A stretch of 48,412 nucleotides of DNA from assembly GCA_009694295.1 (NCBI GenBank), contig SHVJ01000006.1, positions 1 to 48,412 of the forward strand, written 5' to 3'. Of the stretch, positions 40,879-48,358 are shown one piece after another. Made by a program: the position numbers and the translations under genes. The stretch's first letter is position 1; every line of letters begins with the position of its first letter. Under the pieces are notes generated by a model, which searched no databases, was not told the DNA's origin, and worked only from the letters and a program-made list of their open reading frames with translations. Source of the DNA: Acidimicrobiia bacterium (lineage in GTDB: Bacteria > Actinomycetota > Acidimicrobiia > IMCC26256 > PALSA-555).

Positions 40879-41703
40879 CTAGACCTTCACCGGAACGGGT
40901 GCGAGGGCGGTGCCGGCAGCCCGCTGCTCGGCAACCTGCTCGTCCTTCTCCCGCCAGTGCAGCAAGCACAGCCCGAGGATGAACAGCAGCGTGGTGCTTG
41001 CGAACGCAACCATCGGTGGGACGCGGATCGAGCCGAGGTCGCGTTCCATCACCAAGAACCCGGTCTCGGCGTGCTCGTCAGACGGGTCGGCGCAGTTCGG
41101 CTTGATGGGTGGCGGCACGTAGAAGGGTTGCCCTAGATCCTTCACGGCACAGAACCCGGCCACTGCGAACAGCGGCTTGTGCTTGAACTCGAAGTTCAAG
41201 GGGTTGGGAATGCCCCCACCGAGCTCATAGGTGTTCGTGATCGTGTAGTCGTTCACGGTCGCAAAGCGAGCGAACTTGTTCGCGTCTTCGGGCAGTGGCC
41301 CCTCCGCCTTCACTTCTTCCTTCGTAATGAGCGCGGCGTCGACGGCGGCCTTCACATCAGCTTGCTTGGCCTTGCCGACCTGGGTGCCCTTCTCCTCGAT
41401 GTTGCGGATCTCCGCGGTCGTCGCATCCGCCGGGGTCTTGGCGATCTCGATGACCTTCCACTCCGGGATGCGGCCCTTGATGGTGTTCAGCGGCGACGCG
41501 GTGGTGAGCCACAGCAGCGTGAGGACTACGCCGAAGCCGGTGACCGCGGTGAAGGAGATGAGGAAGCCGAGCCGCGCACCCAGGTTGGTGCCGAGGAGGA
41601 GCCAGATCAAGCCGACGAAGAGGGCCAACGCGAAGAAGACAACGAGGAACCCCAGGATTGTCGGGTACCACATCGTCTTCTCGAGAAACTCAGAGGCGAA
41701 CAC
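40879..41703 (-). CDS. Membrane protein of unknown function in cytochrome operon
   Basis: 274 aa. Two N-terminal membrane helices (about 13-37 and 45-68), an exposed middle domain of about 165 residues with a Cys pair (GFCAVKDLG, KPNCADP), and one C-terminal helix (VAFASTTLLFILGLCLLHW). No heme, iron-sulfur or known motif. It lies 12 bp after the diheme cytochrome c gene, so it is a strong candidate for an extra subunit of the complex. Confidence 0.75.
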   Translation of the reverse strand: MFASEFLEKTMWYPTILGFLVVFFALALFVGLIWLLLGTNLGARLGFLISFTAVTGFGVVLTLLWLTTASPLNTIKGRIPEWKVIEIAKTPADATTAEIRNIEEKGTQVGKAKQADVKAAVDAALITKEEVKAEGPLPEDANKFARFATVNDYTITNTYELGGGIPNPLNFEFKHKPLFAVAGFCAVKDLGQPFYVPPPIKPNCADPSDEHAETGFLVMERDLGSIRVPPMVAFASTTLLFILGLCLLHWREKDEQVAEQRAAGTALAPVPVKV

Positions 41704-41715
41704 GTCCCTACTCCC

Positions 41716-42951
41716 CTACAGACTTCGCTCGTACTCGATGATCGCTGCGATCTGCTCCTTGGTGAGCACCTTGCCGAAGTGCGGCATGCGCCCCGATGAG
41801 ATCCCGCGGACTCCGTACACACCCTGCTCGGGCACGCCGTCGGTCACCCACGTCGTCTGGTTCTGCTGTCCGACCTTGCCCGGGAACTGGAGCAGCACCG
41901 AGCCGTTGGTGAGATTGGGCCCGTACGCGCCGCTGCCCATAGCCGGGAGCGGCGCCATGTCGATGTTGGCGGGGTCGTTCTCGTAGTACGACCAACCCTT
42001 CGTGTGACAGCGGGCGCAGTTGAGTCGGAAGAGCACACCGCCGTCGGTCAACGCCTCGACGTCGTCGCGGTAGGTGATGGCCAACGCGAGCTCGGCGGCG
42101 AGCCGATCAGCGTCGCTCTGCAGCCCGTCGAGATCGTCGGCGCTCGTCGCCGGGTCGGCTTGCGCCTCGAGCAGCGCAGCCGCGGCCTTGTCCGACTCGT
42201 CCTGGAGGCCCTTGACAAGGGCGTCGGCGGACTTTCGGTAGTCGTCGACCGCGGTCTCCGCGTTCTTCATGGCTTCGTCCGACGTGACTTTGATGCTCTG
42301 CAGGTAGTTCACGAGGTCGTTGATGCTCTGAACGTTCTTCGGGCCCTTGCCGCTCTTCACACCCCATGCCGGCATCGGCGTGCCTTCACGGCCGTACGTG
42401 ACGATGTCGATGAGCTGGGCTCGCTTGTAACGCAGCGGTGCCAGCGTGAGGTTGGGAGCTGTCCACTGCACCTGTTGCGGCGCGCACTCGGGGACATCGG
42501 GGTTGTTCTTGTTCTTCTTGAGCTGGCACTCGTCGGCTTCGGGCTGCAGCGTCTGGATCGCGACGCCACCGGTGCCGTCGACGCCGTGGCAGTCGGCGCA
42601 GAGCAACGAGAACTCGGAGTTGTAGTGCTCGCTCGCCTTGTTCGCGAACAACACAGCGCCGCGATCGACGGACCTTTCGAGGAAGCCGTCTTCCATGATC
42701 GGCTGACGAAACGGCTCCCACAGGAAGTACGCGAGGAGCGAGAGGATCATCACGACGCTGAACAGCAACGTCCAGCCCAGCACGCGCTCGAGCCGACGCC
42801 CTTCGAGGGCTTCGTCTTCGAGGAACGGCGTGAGGTTGGCCGGCGTGGACTCGGGGCTGCGGCGCAGACTGAAGACGCGCCAGAAGACCACACCCAACAG
42901 CCCGCCGATGACGAGCACATTGAGCAGGATGAGCGTCAGTCGAAAGCTCAC
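41716..42951 (-). CDS. Membrane-anchored diheme cytochrome c
   Basis: 411 aa. Two N-terminal membrane helices (4-24, 58-78), then two class-I cytochrome c domains with CADCH (118-122) and CARCH (312-316). Likely sixth ligands are the Met in TPMPAWG and in SGRMPHFG. Between the domains is a long helical, probably coiled-coil insert (about 222-300). Diheme c subunits of actinobacterial bc complexes (QcrC) serve as the built-in electron acceptor, but the double anchor and insert here are unusual. It follows the Rieske gene by 13 bp. Confidence 0.88.
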   Translation of the reverse strand: MSFRLTLILLNVLVIGGLLGVVFWRVFSLRRSPESTPANLTPFLEDEALEGRRLERVLGWTLLFSVVMILSLLAYFLWEPFRQPIMEDGFLERSVDRGAVLFANKASEHYNSEFSLLCADCHGVDGTGGVAIQTLQPEADECQLKKNKNNPDVPECAPQQVQWTAPNLTLAPLRYKRAQLIDIVTYGREGTPMPAWGVKSGKGPKNVQSINDLVNYLQSIKVTSDEAMKNAETAVDDYRKSADALVKGLQDESDKAAAALLEAQADPATSADDLDGLQSDADRLAAELALAITYRDDVEALTDGGVLFRLNCARCHTKGWSYYENDPANIDMAPLPAMGSGAYGPNLTNGSVLLQFPGKVGQQNQTTWVTDGVPEQGVYGVRGISSGRMPHFGKVLTKEQIAAIIEYERSL

Positions 42952-42964
42952 TGAAGGAAGCTCC

Positions 42965-43813
42965 TCATACGCACGGAGCGCCCTCTTGGCCCTGGCCGGT
43001 GGTGTCGGTGCCGATCGGTGGTCCCTGGATCGGCGTGCTCGTGTCGACGACCAACGCGTTGTCGATCACGCTGAACGCAAAGCGATCCATGCCCCGAGGT
43101 GCAGGGCCGCCCTTCTTCTCGCCGACCCGGTTGTACTTCGAGCCGTGGCAAGGGCATTCGAACCACTGTGACGAGTCGCACCACGGGACGCGGCAGCCGA
43201 GGTGCGGGCACTTCTGGTACAGCGCGACGTACCCCTCCTTCATGCCGGTGAGCAGTCGCGAGTCGTATGCCTTCTCGGCGCCCTTGAGCGCGGTCGTCGG
43301 GTACGGCTGCACGTAAGTTCGCCCTGATGCGTTGTAATACGGCTTCTTCTGGGCGATGGACTTCTCGACATCGTCCACCGAGCCGATGTTCAGCGCCTTG
43401 TCGCCGAAGCCCCCGCCCTTGCCCGGCCAGAGGAACGCGATCGACGCCACGCCGAAGGTGCCGACGCTGAGACCGAGGGTCGCGAGGATTCCCCGGTTGA
43501 AGAACTGCCGCCGGGTGACGCCGAGCTCATCGAGGTCGACCGGCTCGTAGCGCACAACGCCGCGCTCGCCGGCCGGGACGAGCGATCCACCTTCTGCGGC
43601 ACGCCGGGACTGTGCGGCGCGCTCACGTGCGGCTTCATCAGCGGGCTCGATCGCCGAGCCCGCGTCCGGTACCGCCTCGGGCGGTGGCTGCGAGGAGTCG
43701 GCGCGGCGTGTCTCGCGACTCAGACGCCCCGTTGCGGCGCGGCCGCGAGCGGTTGCGAACAGAGCGAGCGCGCCGAAGCCGAGCACGACGACGATCCCGA
43801 TCGCGATCTCCAC
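42965..43813 (-). CDS. qcrA: Rieske iron-sulfur protein
   Basis: 282 aa. A first membrane helix (3-21), a charged linker, then a second anchor with a twin-arginine-like VTRRQFFNRG (100-108) before it. The Rieske cluster motifs are CPHLGC (C202, H204, C207) and CPCHGSKY (C220, C222, H223); C207/C222 would form the stabilising disulfide. It accepts electrons from menaquinol at the Qo site and passes them to cytochrome c. Confidence 0.9.
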   Translation of the reverse strand: MEIAIGIVVVLGFGALALFATARGRAATGRLSRETRRADSSQPPPEAVPDAGSAIEPADEAARERAAQSRRAAEGGSLVPAGERGVVRYEPVDLDELGVTRRQFFNRGILATLGLSVGTFGVASIAFLWPGKGGGFGDKALNIGSVDDVEKSIAQKKPYYNASGRTYVQPYPTTALKGAEKAYDSRLLTGMKEGYVALYQKCPHLGCRVPWCDSSQWFECPCHGSKYNRVGEKKGGPAPRGMDRFAFSVIDNALVVDTSTPIQGPPIGTDTTGQGQEGAPCV

Positions 43814-43823
43814 GTCCCTGCTC

Positions 43824-44693
43824 CTACAGCTCGAAGAAGATGCCGTCGTTCCACGGGAACACGAAGTTGAACCCCTTGCCCCGGAAGAACGAACCGATGA
43901 TGACGAGCACTGACCACATCATGATGAACATCGTGAAGATGGCGATGGCGAACTTACGATCCTTTGGCTTGTGCGACGGGTTCTTGTCGATGAACGGCGC
44001 CAACGCGAGCAAGCCGAGACCGACGCCGGGGATCGTGACCCCGGCGACCATCGGGTGGAACATCGTGAGGAGCTCTTGGAGCCCGAGGAAGTACCACGGT
44101 GCCTTCGACGGGTTCGGTGTCTTGTTGAAGTCGGAAAGGCTGAGCAGCGGTGCCCGCACGAGCGCCGAGAACACCGTGACCGCTGCGAGCAGGATCAGGA
44201 TCGACGCGAGCTCGATGACGAGTAGGTGCGGCCATACGTGGACCTTGTCCTGGGCCTCGGCGCGCGTCTGCTGGATCGAACCCGACTTGACCACCGTGAG
44301 CAGCCGCTGGGTGTGACCCCCGGGTCCGGTTGCAGTCGGCGCCGGTGGCGCTGCGACGGCTGTTGCCGTGCCCCCGCCGCCCGCAGCCGCGGCTGCCGGT
44401 GCAGCGTCACCCGACAGTGCGGCGCGCCGCCGCTTCGACCGCTCGAGCAGGTGGGCGGGAATCCCGCCAGTGTCGCCACCGCCCGCGTCGCCACCACCGT
44501 CGTCCGCCGGAGGACCAGCGTCACCGCCGCCACCAGTGGGAGGAAGATCGCCGCCCCCACCACCGCCCGCGGGGGGAGCCGCGTCGGCAGCAACTGGCGC
44601 CTCGTCGCCCCCCTCTTCGCCGGGGACGGGAAGGCCGAGCGCCTTGCGGCGCTCGCGTGAGCGCTGCAGCAGGTGATCGGGTACTTCAGCCAT
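43824..44693 (-). CDS. Cytochrome b C-terminal (subunit IV-like) protein
   Basis: 289 aa. The last ~155 residues are a three-helix subunit-IV-like domain (HVWPHLLVIELASILILLAAVTVFSALV, APWYFLGLQELLTMFHPMVAGV, KFAIAIFTMFIMMWSVLVIIG). KAPWYF stands where b6f subunit IV has PEWY of the Qo site. The first ~135 residues are Gly/Pro/Ala-rich and disordered, and contain the same motif twice: PDHLLQRSRERRKAL (5-19) and PAHLLERSKRRRAAL (79-93). Together with the next gene upstream it forms a split cytochrome b. Confidence 0.88.
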   Translation of the reverse strand: MAEVPDHLLQRSRERRKALGLPVPGEEGGDEAPVAADAAPPAGGGGGGDLPPTGGGGDAGPPADDGGGDAGGGDTGGIPAHLLERSKRRRAALSGDAAPAAAAAGGGGTATAVAAPPAPTATGPGGHTQRLLTVVKSGSIQQTRAEAQDKVHVWPHLLVIELASILILLAAVTVFSALVRAPLLSLSDFNKTPNPSKAPWYFLGLQELLTMFHPMVAGVTIPGVGLGLLALAPFIDKNPSHKPKDRKFAIAIFTMFIMMWSVLVIIGSFFRGKGFNFVFPWNDGIFFEL

Positions 44694-44717
44694 TGGTCTG
44701 GGCGACTCCTCGAGTGT

Positions 44718-45509
44718 TTAGAGCGGACCGGTGATCCCGCCGTCCTTCCGGACTCGCCAGAAGTGAACGGCCATGAAGATCACGATGACGAAGGGTAAGA
44801 GGAGCACATGCAGCACGTACCACCGGAGCAAGGTGTCACCACTGATCTCATTTGATCCGAGCAGTACGTATTTCACGCTGCTCCCGAAGACGGGGGTGTA
44901 CCCCATCATGTTCGTACCCACGGTGACCGCCCAGAGTGCGAGCTGGTCCCAGGGGAGCAGGTAGCCGGTGAACGAGAGGAGAAGGGTGAGGAGCAGGAGC
45001 ACGACACCGATCACCCAGTTGAACTCACGAGGCGCCTTGTAGGCACCGTGGTAGAAGACGCGGCACATGTGCAGGAAGACCGAGAGCACCATGAGGTGCG
45101 CGCCCCACCGGTGCATGTTGCGCACGAGTGATCCGAAGGTGACTGCCGTCTCCAGCGTCTTGATGTCGGGCCATGCCGCGGCCTCGGTCGGGCGGTAGAA
45201 GAACATCAAGAAGATGCCGGTGACCGTCAAGAGGATGAATAGGAAGAACGAGAGCCCGCCGAGGCACAGCGTGTACGACACCTTCACCGAGTGCCGCTTC
45301 ACCTTCACTGGGTGCAGGTGGTACAGCACGTTGTTCATGATCACGTAGGACCGGTTACGGGGGCTGTCGGTGTAGCCGCGCCGGTACACGGATCCGGGTC
45401 GGAAGATCGCGGTCCACGCCTGTGAGCCGCGCATCTTCTCGTCGAACTTCTCGAGCGCGGCACCGACGCGCACGCGAGGACCGTGCCCGTTGCCGTTGCC
45501 GTTCGCCAC
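44718..45509 (-). CDS. qcrB: b6-type cytochrome b with heme-ci cysteine
   Basis: 263 aa, four-helix cytochrome b6-like subunit. Heme ligands are H133 and H147 (spacing 14) and H234 and H249 (spacing 15, the b6 pattern). The sequence TLCLGG places Cys82 51 residues before H133, exactly as Cys35 and His86 in plant cytochrome b6, where that Cys binds the covalent heme ci (cn). The end GGITGPL also resembles b6. The ~50-residue N-terminal extension starts with Gly/Asn repeats. It would oxidise menaquinol in the membrane. Confidence 0.92.
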   Translation of the reverse strand: MANGNGNGHGPRVRVGAALEKFDEKMRGSQAWTAIFRPGSVYRRGYTDSPRNRSYVIMNNVLYHLHPVKVKRHSVKVSYTLCLGGLSFFLFILLTVTGIFLMFFYRPTEAAAWPDIKTLETAVTFGSLVRNMHRWGAHLMVLSVFLHMCRVFYHGAYKAPREFNWVIGVVLLLLTLLLSFTGYLLPWDQLALWAVTVGTNMMGYTPVFGSSVKYVLLGSNEISGDTLLRWYVLHVLLLPFVIVIFMAVHFWRVRKDGGITGPL

Positions 45510-45523
45510 CCAGAGCTCCTAGT

Positions 45524-45937
45524 TCAGAACCGAACGCCGTAGGCATAGCCATGGCGGTTCGTGCGTGTGTGGGGGTCGCCTTCGGCGACATTGGGATCGA
45601 GCTTGCCGAGGATGATCACACCAGTTGGGCAGCGGTCGACGCAGAGCGCGCACCGGGTGCAGATGTCCTCGTCGACGATGAAGGCCACATGGTCACGGGG
45701 ATCTTCGCCCGGTTGGTCGGTGCCAAGCGCCTCGGAGATCGCCGACACCGACACCATGTGGATGCACTTCCACGGGCAGATGTCGACGCAGCCCTCGCAG
45801 AGGATGCATTCCTCTTGGTCGATGTGGAGGAACTGCTTCGGCTTCACCGACTGGGTCAGGAAGGCCGGGTCGACCTCTTGGAGCTGGTAGTCGGTGACGA
45901 AGTCGGGCATGGGCGGGTTGGCGTCGGTGCGGGCCAT
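45524..45937 (-). CDS. Two-cluster 4Fe-4S ferredoxin in the cytochrome operon
   Basis: 137 aa from the ATG at 45935-45937. Two complete [4Fe-4S] motifs, CILCEGCVDIC (C44, C47, C50, C54) and CTRCALCVDRC (C93, C96, C99, C103), separated by ~39 residues as in NuoI-like and polyferredoxin proteins. No membrane segment. It lies between two membrane-protein genes of the operon (5 and 14 bp gaps). A ferredoxin is not a normal bc or b6f subunit, so it may link the complex to another electron donor or acceptor. Confidence 0.88.
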   Translation of the reverse strand: MARTDANPPMPDFVTDYQLQEVDPAFLTQSVKPKQFLHIDQEECILCEGCVDICPWKCIHMVSVSAISEALGTDQPGEDPRDHVAFIVDEDICTRCALCVDRCPTGVIILGKLDPNVAEGDPHTRTNRHGYAYGVRF

Positions 45938-45942
45938 CGCGA

Positions 45943-46689
45943 CTACGCCCCCTCGGGAGCGGCCGCGGTGGCGCCGACGGGCTCGGGTGCGGTGCGGCGC
46001 AGCGGACGGCCGAAGCGCGACTTCCGCTCGGGGACGGCGGCGGGGTCGGGCTCGGCCTTGACCTCGAATCGGTCCTGCCACATCACCCAGAGCTTCAGGT
46101 TCGTCGTGAGGAGCACGCCGTAAATCACCGTCACGAGGATGTCGCGCAGCGCTGGGAAGTCGAAGTTGAACGGATAGTGGATGTTGATGAGCCCCAGGAT
46201 GTTGTCGTTGCTCGTGAAGATGAACTTGGAGTTGTCGCCCCACTCGAGCTGTGCGTTCGCGAACGTGAGGTACTCGTGCGGCACGATCGCGTAGCCGAGC
46301 GCAAACAACGCGAACACACCGACCGCGCCGGCAAAGCACTCGGCCCACGTTGTCTTCTTGTCAGGGTCGCGAGGCTTGCGGCTGATCACCAGCGAGAAGA
46401 TGTGGACGGCGAGCAAAGCGATCGTCGCGAGGATGATCGTGCGTTGGAGCGAGTCGATCAGCGCGCCGAGCACCCATCCGCCGATCACGATCGCAGGGAT
46501 GAGCGCGTACCCGACGATGTCGGGGAACGGACGCTTCTTGAGGAGTGGCGGCTTGATGAGCGCCACCACGATCGCGATGCCGTAGATCAGGAGGAGGCTG
46601 AACCAGATCAGGCGTCCGGCGGCTCGAACGTCGAACTCGCCCAGACCCCACGGCAGCGTCAGGCTCCAGTCGGGCAGCAGGTTGGGCAT
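45943..46689 (-). CDS. Membrane protein, first gene of the respiratory operon
   Basis: 248 aa, about five membrane helices (from LIWFSLLLIYGIAIVVALI) and a charged, Pro/Ala-rich C-terminal tail. No heme-binding pattern I can trust, and no known family. I start at the ATG 46687-46689, which has GGGAGGG 11 nt upstream, rather than at the TTG 36 bases earlier. It precedes the ferredoxin by 5 bp. Confidence 0.7.
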   Translation of the reverse strand: MPNLLPDWSLTLPWGLGEFDVRAAGRLIWFSLLLIYGIAIVVALIKPPLLKKRPFPDIVGYALIPAIVIGGWVLGALIDSLQRTIILATIALLAVHIFSLVISRKPRDPDKKTTWAECFAGAVGVFALFALGYAIVPHEYLTFANAQLEWGDNSKFIFTSNDNILGLINIHYPFNFDFPALRDILVTVIYGVLLTTNLKLWVMWQDRFEVKAEPDPAAVPERKSRFGRPLRRTAPEPVGATAAAPEGA

Positions 46690-46923
46690 GTCGCCGGTGT
46701 CCCTCCCCGAATCGCTCGGGCTCAATGCGCCGTGTTCGGCCCTCTGCGCGGGCGTTTCCTACCACGCTACTTGTGGGTCCAGCACATTCAGGAACGGCCG
46801 GGGGAGGCAGGCCTCCCCCGGCGGCCCCCTCCGGCGCGACTTGTTCCGCTTTGCGGCGGGTTGCGGGGCGGCGAGCCGACCCTCGTTGCCACGCAGTCGT
46901 GGATGGCCTGAGAGAATGATCCC
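46690..46923. promoter_or_regulatory. Divergent control region, respiratory operon and menJ-like gene
   Basis: 234 bp without a supported gene. On the minus strand TAGCGT (46764-46769) could be the -10 of the operon, giving a leader of roughly 65 nt. A strong hairpin (46798-46821) lies between the two units. On the plus side, GAGAAT (46912-46917) is one base from TANNNT and 6 nt before a GTG at 46924. Confidence 0.4.
46798..46821. terminator. Strong GC hairpin in the divergent region
   Basis: CCGGGGGAGGC (46798-46808) and GCCTCCCCCGG (46811-46821) pair over 11 bp with a two-base spacer. It may insulate the two divergent promoters or fold in the DNA as a cruciform. No U-tract follows in either direction. 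Confidence 0.55.
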
Positions 46924-46986
46924 GTGTCGGAGCGTCCGCGAGCGAATGTCCCGGAGGGCCGCTCCGGGTATCCCGGAGCGGAATGA
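46924..46986 (+). CDS. Possible 20-aa leader peptide of the menJ-like gene
   Basis: GTG 46924 to TGA 46984-46986, encoding MSERPRANVPEGRSGYPGAE. The stop overlaps the next ATG (ATGA), so translation would be coupled. GAGAAT, 6 nt before the GTG, fits a leaderless mRNA. Its last codons lie in the hairpin at 46960-46980. Too short to judge by codon use. Confidence 0.3.
   Translation: MSERPRANVPEGRSGYPGAE
46960..46980 (+). promoter_or_regulatory. Hairpin just before the menJ-like start codon
   Basis: CGCTCCGGG (46960-46968), loop TAT, CCCGGAGCG (46972-46980): a perfect 9-bp stem ending 2 nt before the ATG. The only Shine-Dalgarno-like GGAG (46975-46978) is inside the stem, so folding would hide it. 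A ribosome reading the leader frame would open it. Confidence 0.55.
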
Positions 46987-48236
46987 GCGAGCCAATGGTG
47001 TGGGACGTGCTTGTCGTCGGGGGCGGGCCGTCGGGTGCCGCCGCGGCGTACTGGTTGGCCGAGGCCGGGCATCGGGTGCTCATCGTCGAGAAGAAGCGGT
47101 TCCCCCGCGAGAAGACCTGCGGTGACGGGCTCACGCCGCGGGCCGTCCACCAGCTCGAGGCCATTGGCTTGGGCGACCGGCTGGCCGATCACTTGCGCTT
47201 CGACGGCCTGCGGTCCATCGCCCACGGGGTGACCCTGGAGCTGGCCTGGCCCGAGCATCCCGTCTATCCCTCTTATGGGTACGTGGTTCGCCGCCGCGAC
47301 CTCGACGAGATGGTCGCCCAGCAGGCGGTGAAGGCGGGGGCCACGCTTTGGCCGGCCTCCGAAGCCACCGAGCCGATCGTCGAGGGCGGGCTGGTCACGG
47401 GCGCGGTCATTCATCGCAAGGAGAGTGGTGCCGACGAGCAGGTGCGCGCTCGGTACGTGATCGTCGCCGACGGCGCCAACTCTCGGTTCGGCCGCGCGCT
47501 CGGCACCGCCCGCGATCGGTCATACCCGATGGGCATGGCGCTGCGCGGCTACTTCAAGAGCCCTCGGCACGACGAGCCGTGGATCGAGAGCCACCTCGAC
47601 CTGCACGACCGCAACGGCGCGAACCTTCCTGGGTACGGCTGGCTGTTCCCGGTCGGCGACGGCACGGTGAACGTGGGCGTCGGTCTTCTCGACACGTTCA
47701 CGGGCTTCAAGCAGATCAACACCTCGCATCTCATGGACGCGTTCTGTGCGACGGCGCCGGCATCGTGGGAGCTCACACCTGAGAACGCGTGCGGTCCTCC
47801 CACGGGCGGCAAGCTGCCGACCGGCTTCTCGGTACGACCCAAGGTCGGACCAACGTGGCTGTGCGTCGGCGACGCAGCCGGTTCGGTGAACCCGTTCAAC
47901 GGCGAAGGCATCTCGGTTGCGTACGAGACCGGACGCTTCGCGGCCGACGCCGTGGGTGAGGCTTTGACAACGGGCGACGGACTCGCGCTGCGCGGCTACG
48001 AAGCGCGGATCAACGCGGAGTACGCCCTCTACTTCAAGGTGGCGCGCGCCTTCGTGCGAGCAATCGGCAACCCGGCGGTCATGCGTGAGCTCACGAGGGT
48101 TGGCTTCAAGAGCCGCACCCTCATGGAGTGGGTGCTGCGGATCATGGCCAACCTGTTGCGGCCCGATGAGCTCGGACCGGCCGAGGCCGCGTACAAGGTG
48201 GTTGCCAAGCTCGTCTCCATCGCACCGGAGCCGTAG
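46983..48236 (+). CDS. Geranylgeranyl reductase family flavoprotein (MenJ-like)
   Basis: 417 aa. FAD-binding VLVVGGGPSGAAAAYWLAEAG at the N-terminus, KKRFPREKTCGDGLTPRA, and the second FAD motif CVGDAAGSVNPFNGEGISVAYETGRFAA. Members reduce isoprenoid double bonds; the actinobacterial MenJ saturates the menaquinone side chain. Its place beside nuoA and the quinol-oxidising operon supports a menaquinone role. Confidence 0.88.
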   Translation: MSEPMVWDVLVVGGGPSGAAAAYWLAEAGHRVLIVEKKRFPREKTCGDGLTPRAVHQLEAIGLGDRLADHLRFDGLRSIAHGVTLELAWPEHPVYPSYGYVVRRRDLDEMVAQQAVKAGATLWPASEATEPIVEGGLVTGAVIHRKESGADEQVRARYVIVADGANSRFGRALGTARDRSYPMGMALRGYFKSPRHDEPWIESHLDLHDRNGANLPGYGWLFPVGDGTVNVGVGLLDTFTGFKQINTSHLMDAFCATAPASWELTPENACGPPTGGKLPTGFSVRPKVGPTWLCVGDAAGSVNPFNGEGISVAYETGRFAADAVGEALTTGDGLALRGYEARINAEYALYFKVARAFVRAIGNPAVMRELTRVGFKSRTLMEWVLRIMANLLRPDELGPAEAAYKVVAKLVSIAPEP

Positions 48237-48262
48237 CAGCGCCTCGGATAGCCTGCGCCCCG

Positions 48263-48351
48263 GCGAAGCGGGGCACTACAGGGGAGTCGAGCGAAGCGGA
48301 GCCGTGCTCGGAAGAGCGGGACGGCGAAGCGGAGCGACCAGAGGAGTCGAG
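48263..48351 (+). repeat. GCGAAGCGG repeats upstream of nuoA
   Basis: Three copies of GCGAAGCGG(A/G)GC (48263-48274, 48291-48302, 48324-48335) alternate with two copies of GGAGTCGAG (48283-48291, 48343-48351). The first copy is the right side of a GCCCCG/CGGGGC hairpin. A TAGCCT at about 48252 may be a -10 element. Confidence 0.75.
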
Positions 48352-48358
48352 GACATTC

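Noticed and set aside
46771-46787. TTGTG...CACAT as a Rex operator for the respiratory operon
   Set aside because: The half-sites are 7 bp apart instead of 8, and the inner AA/TT positions do not match.
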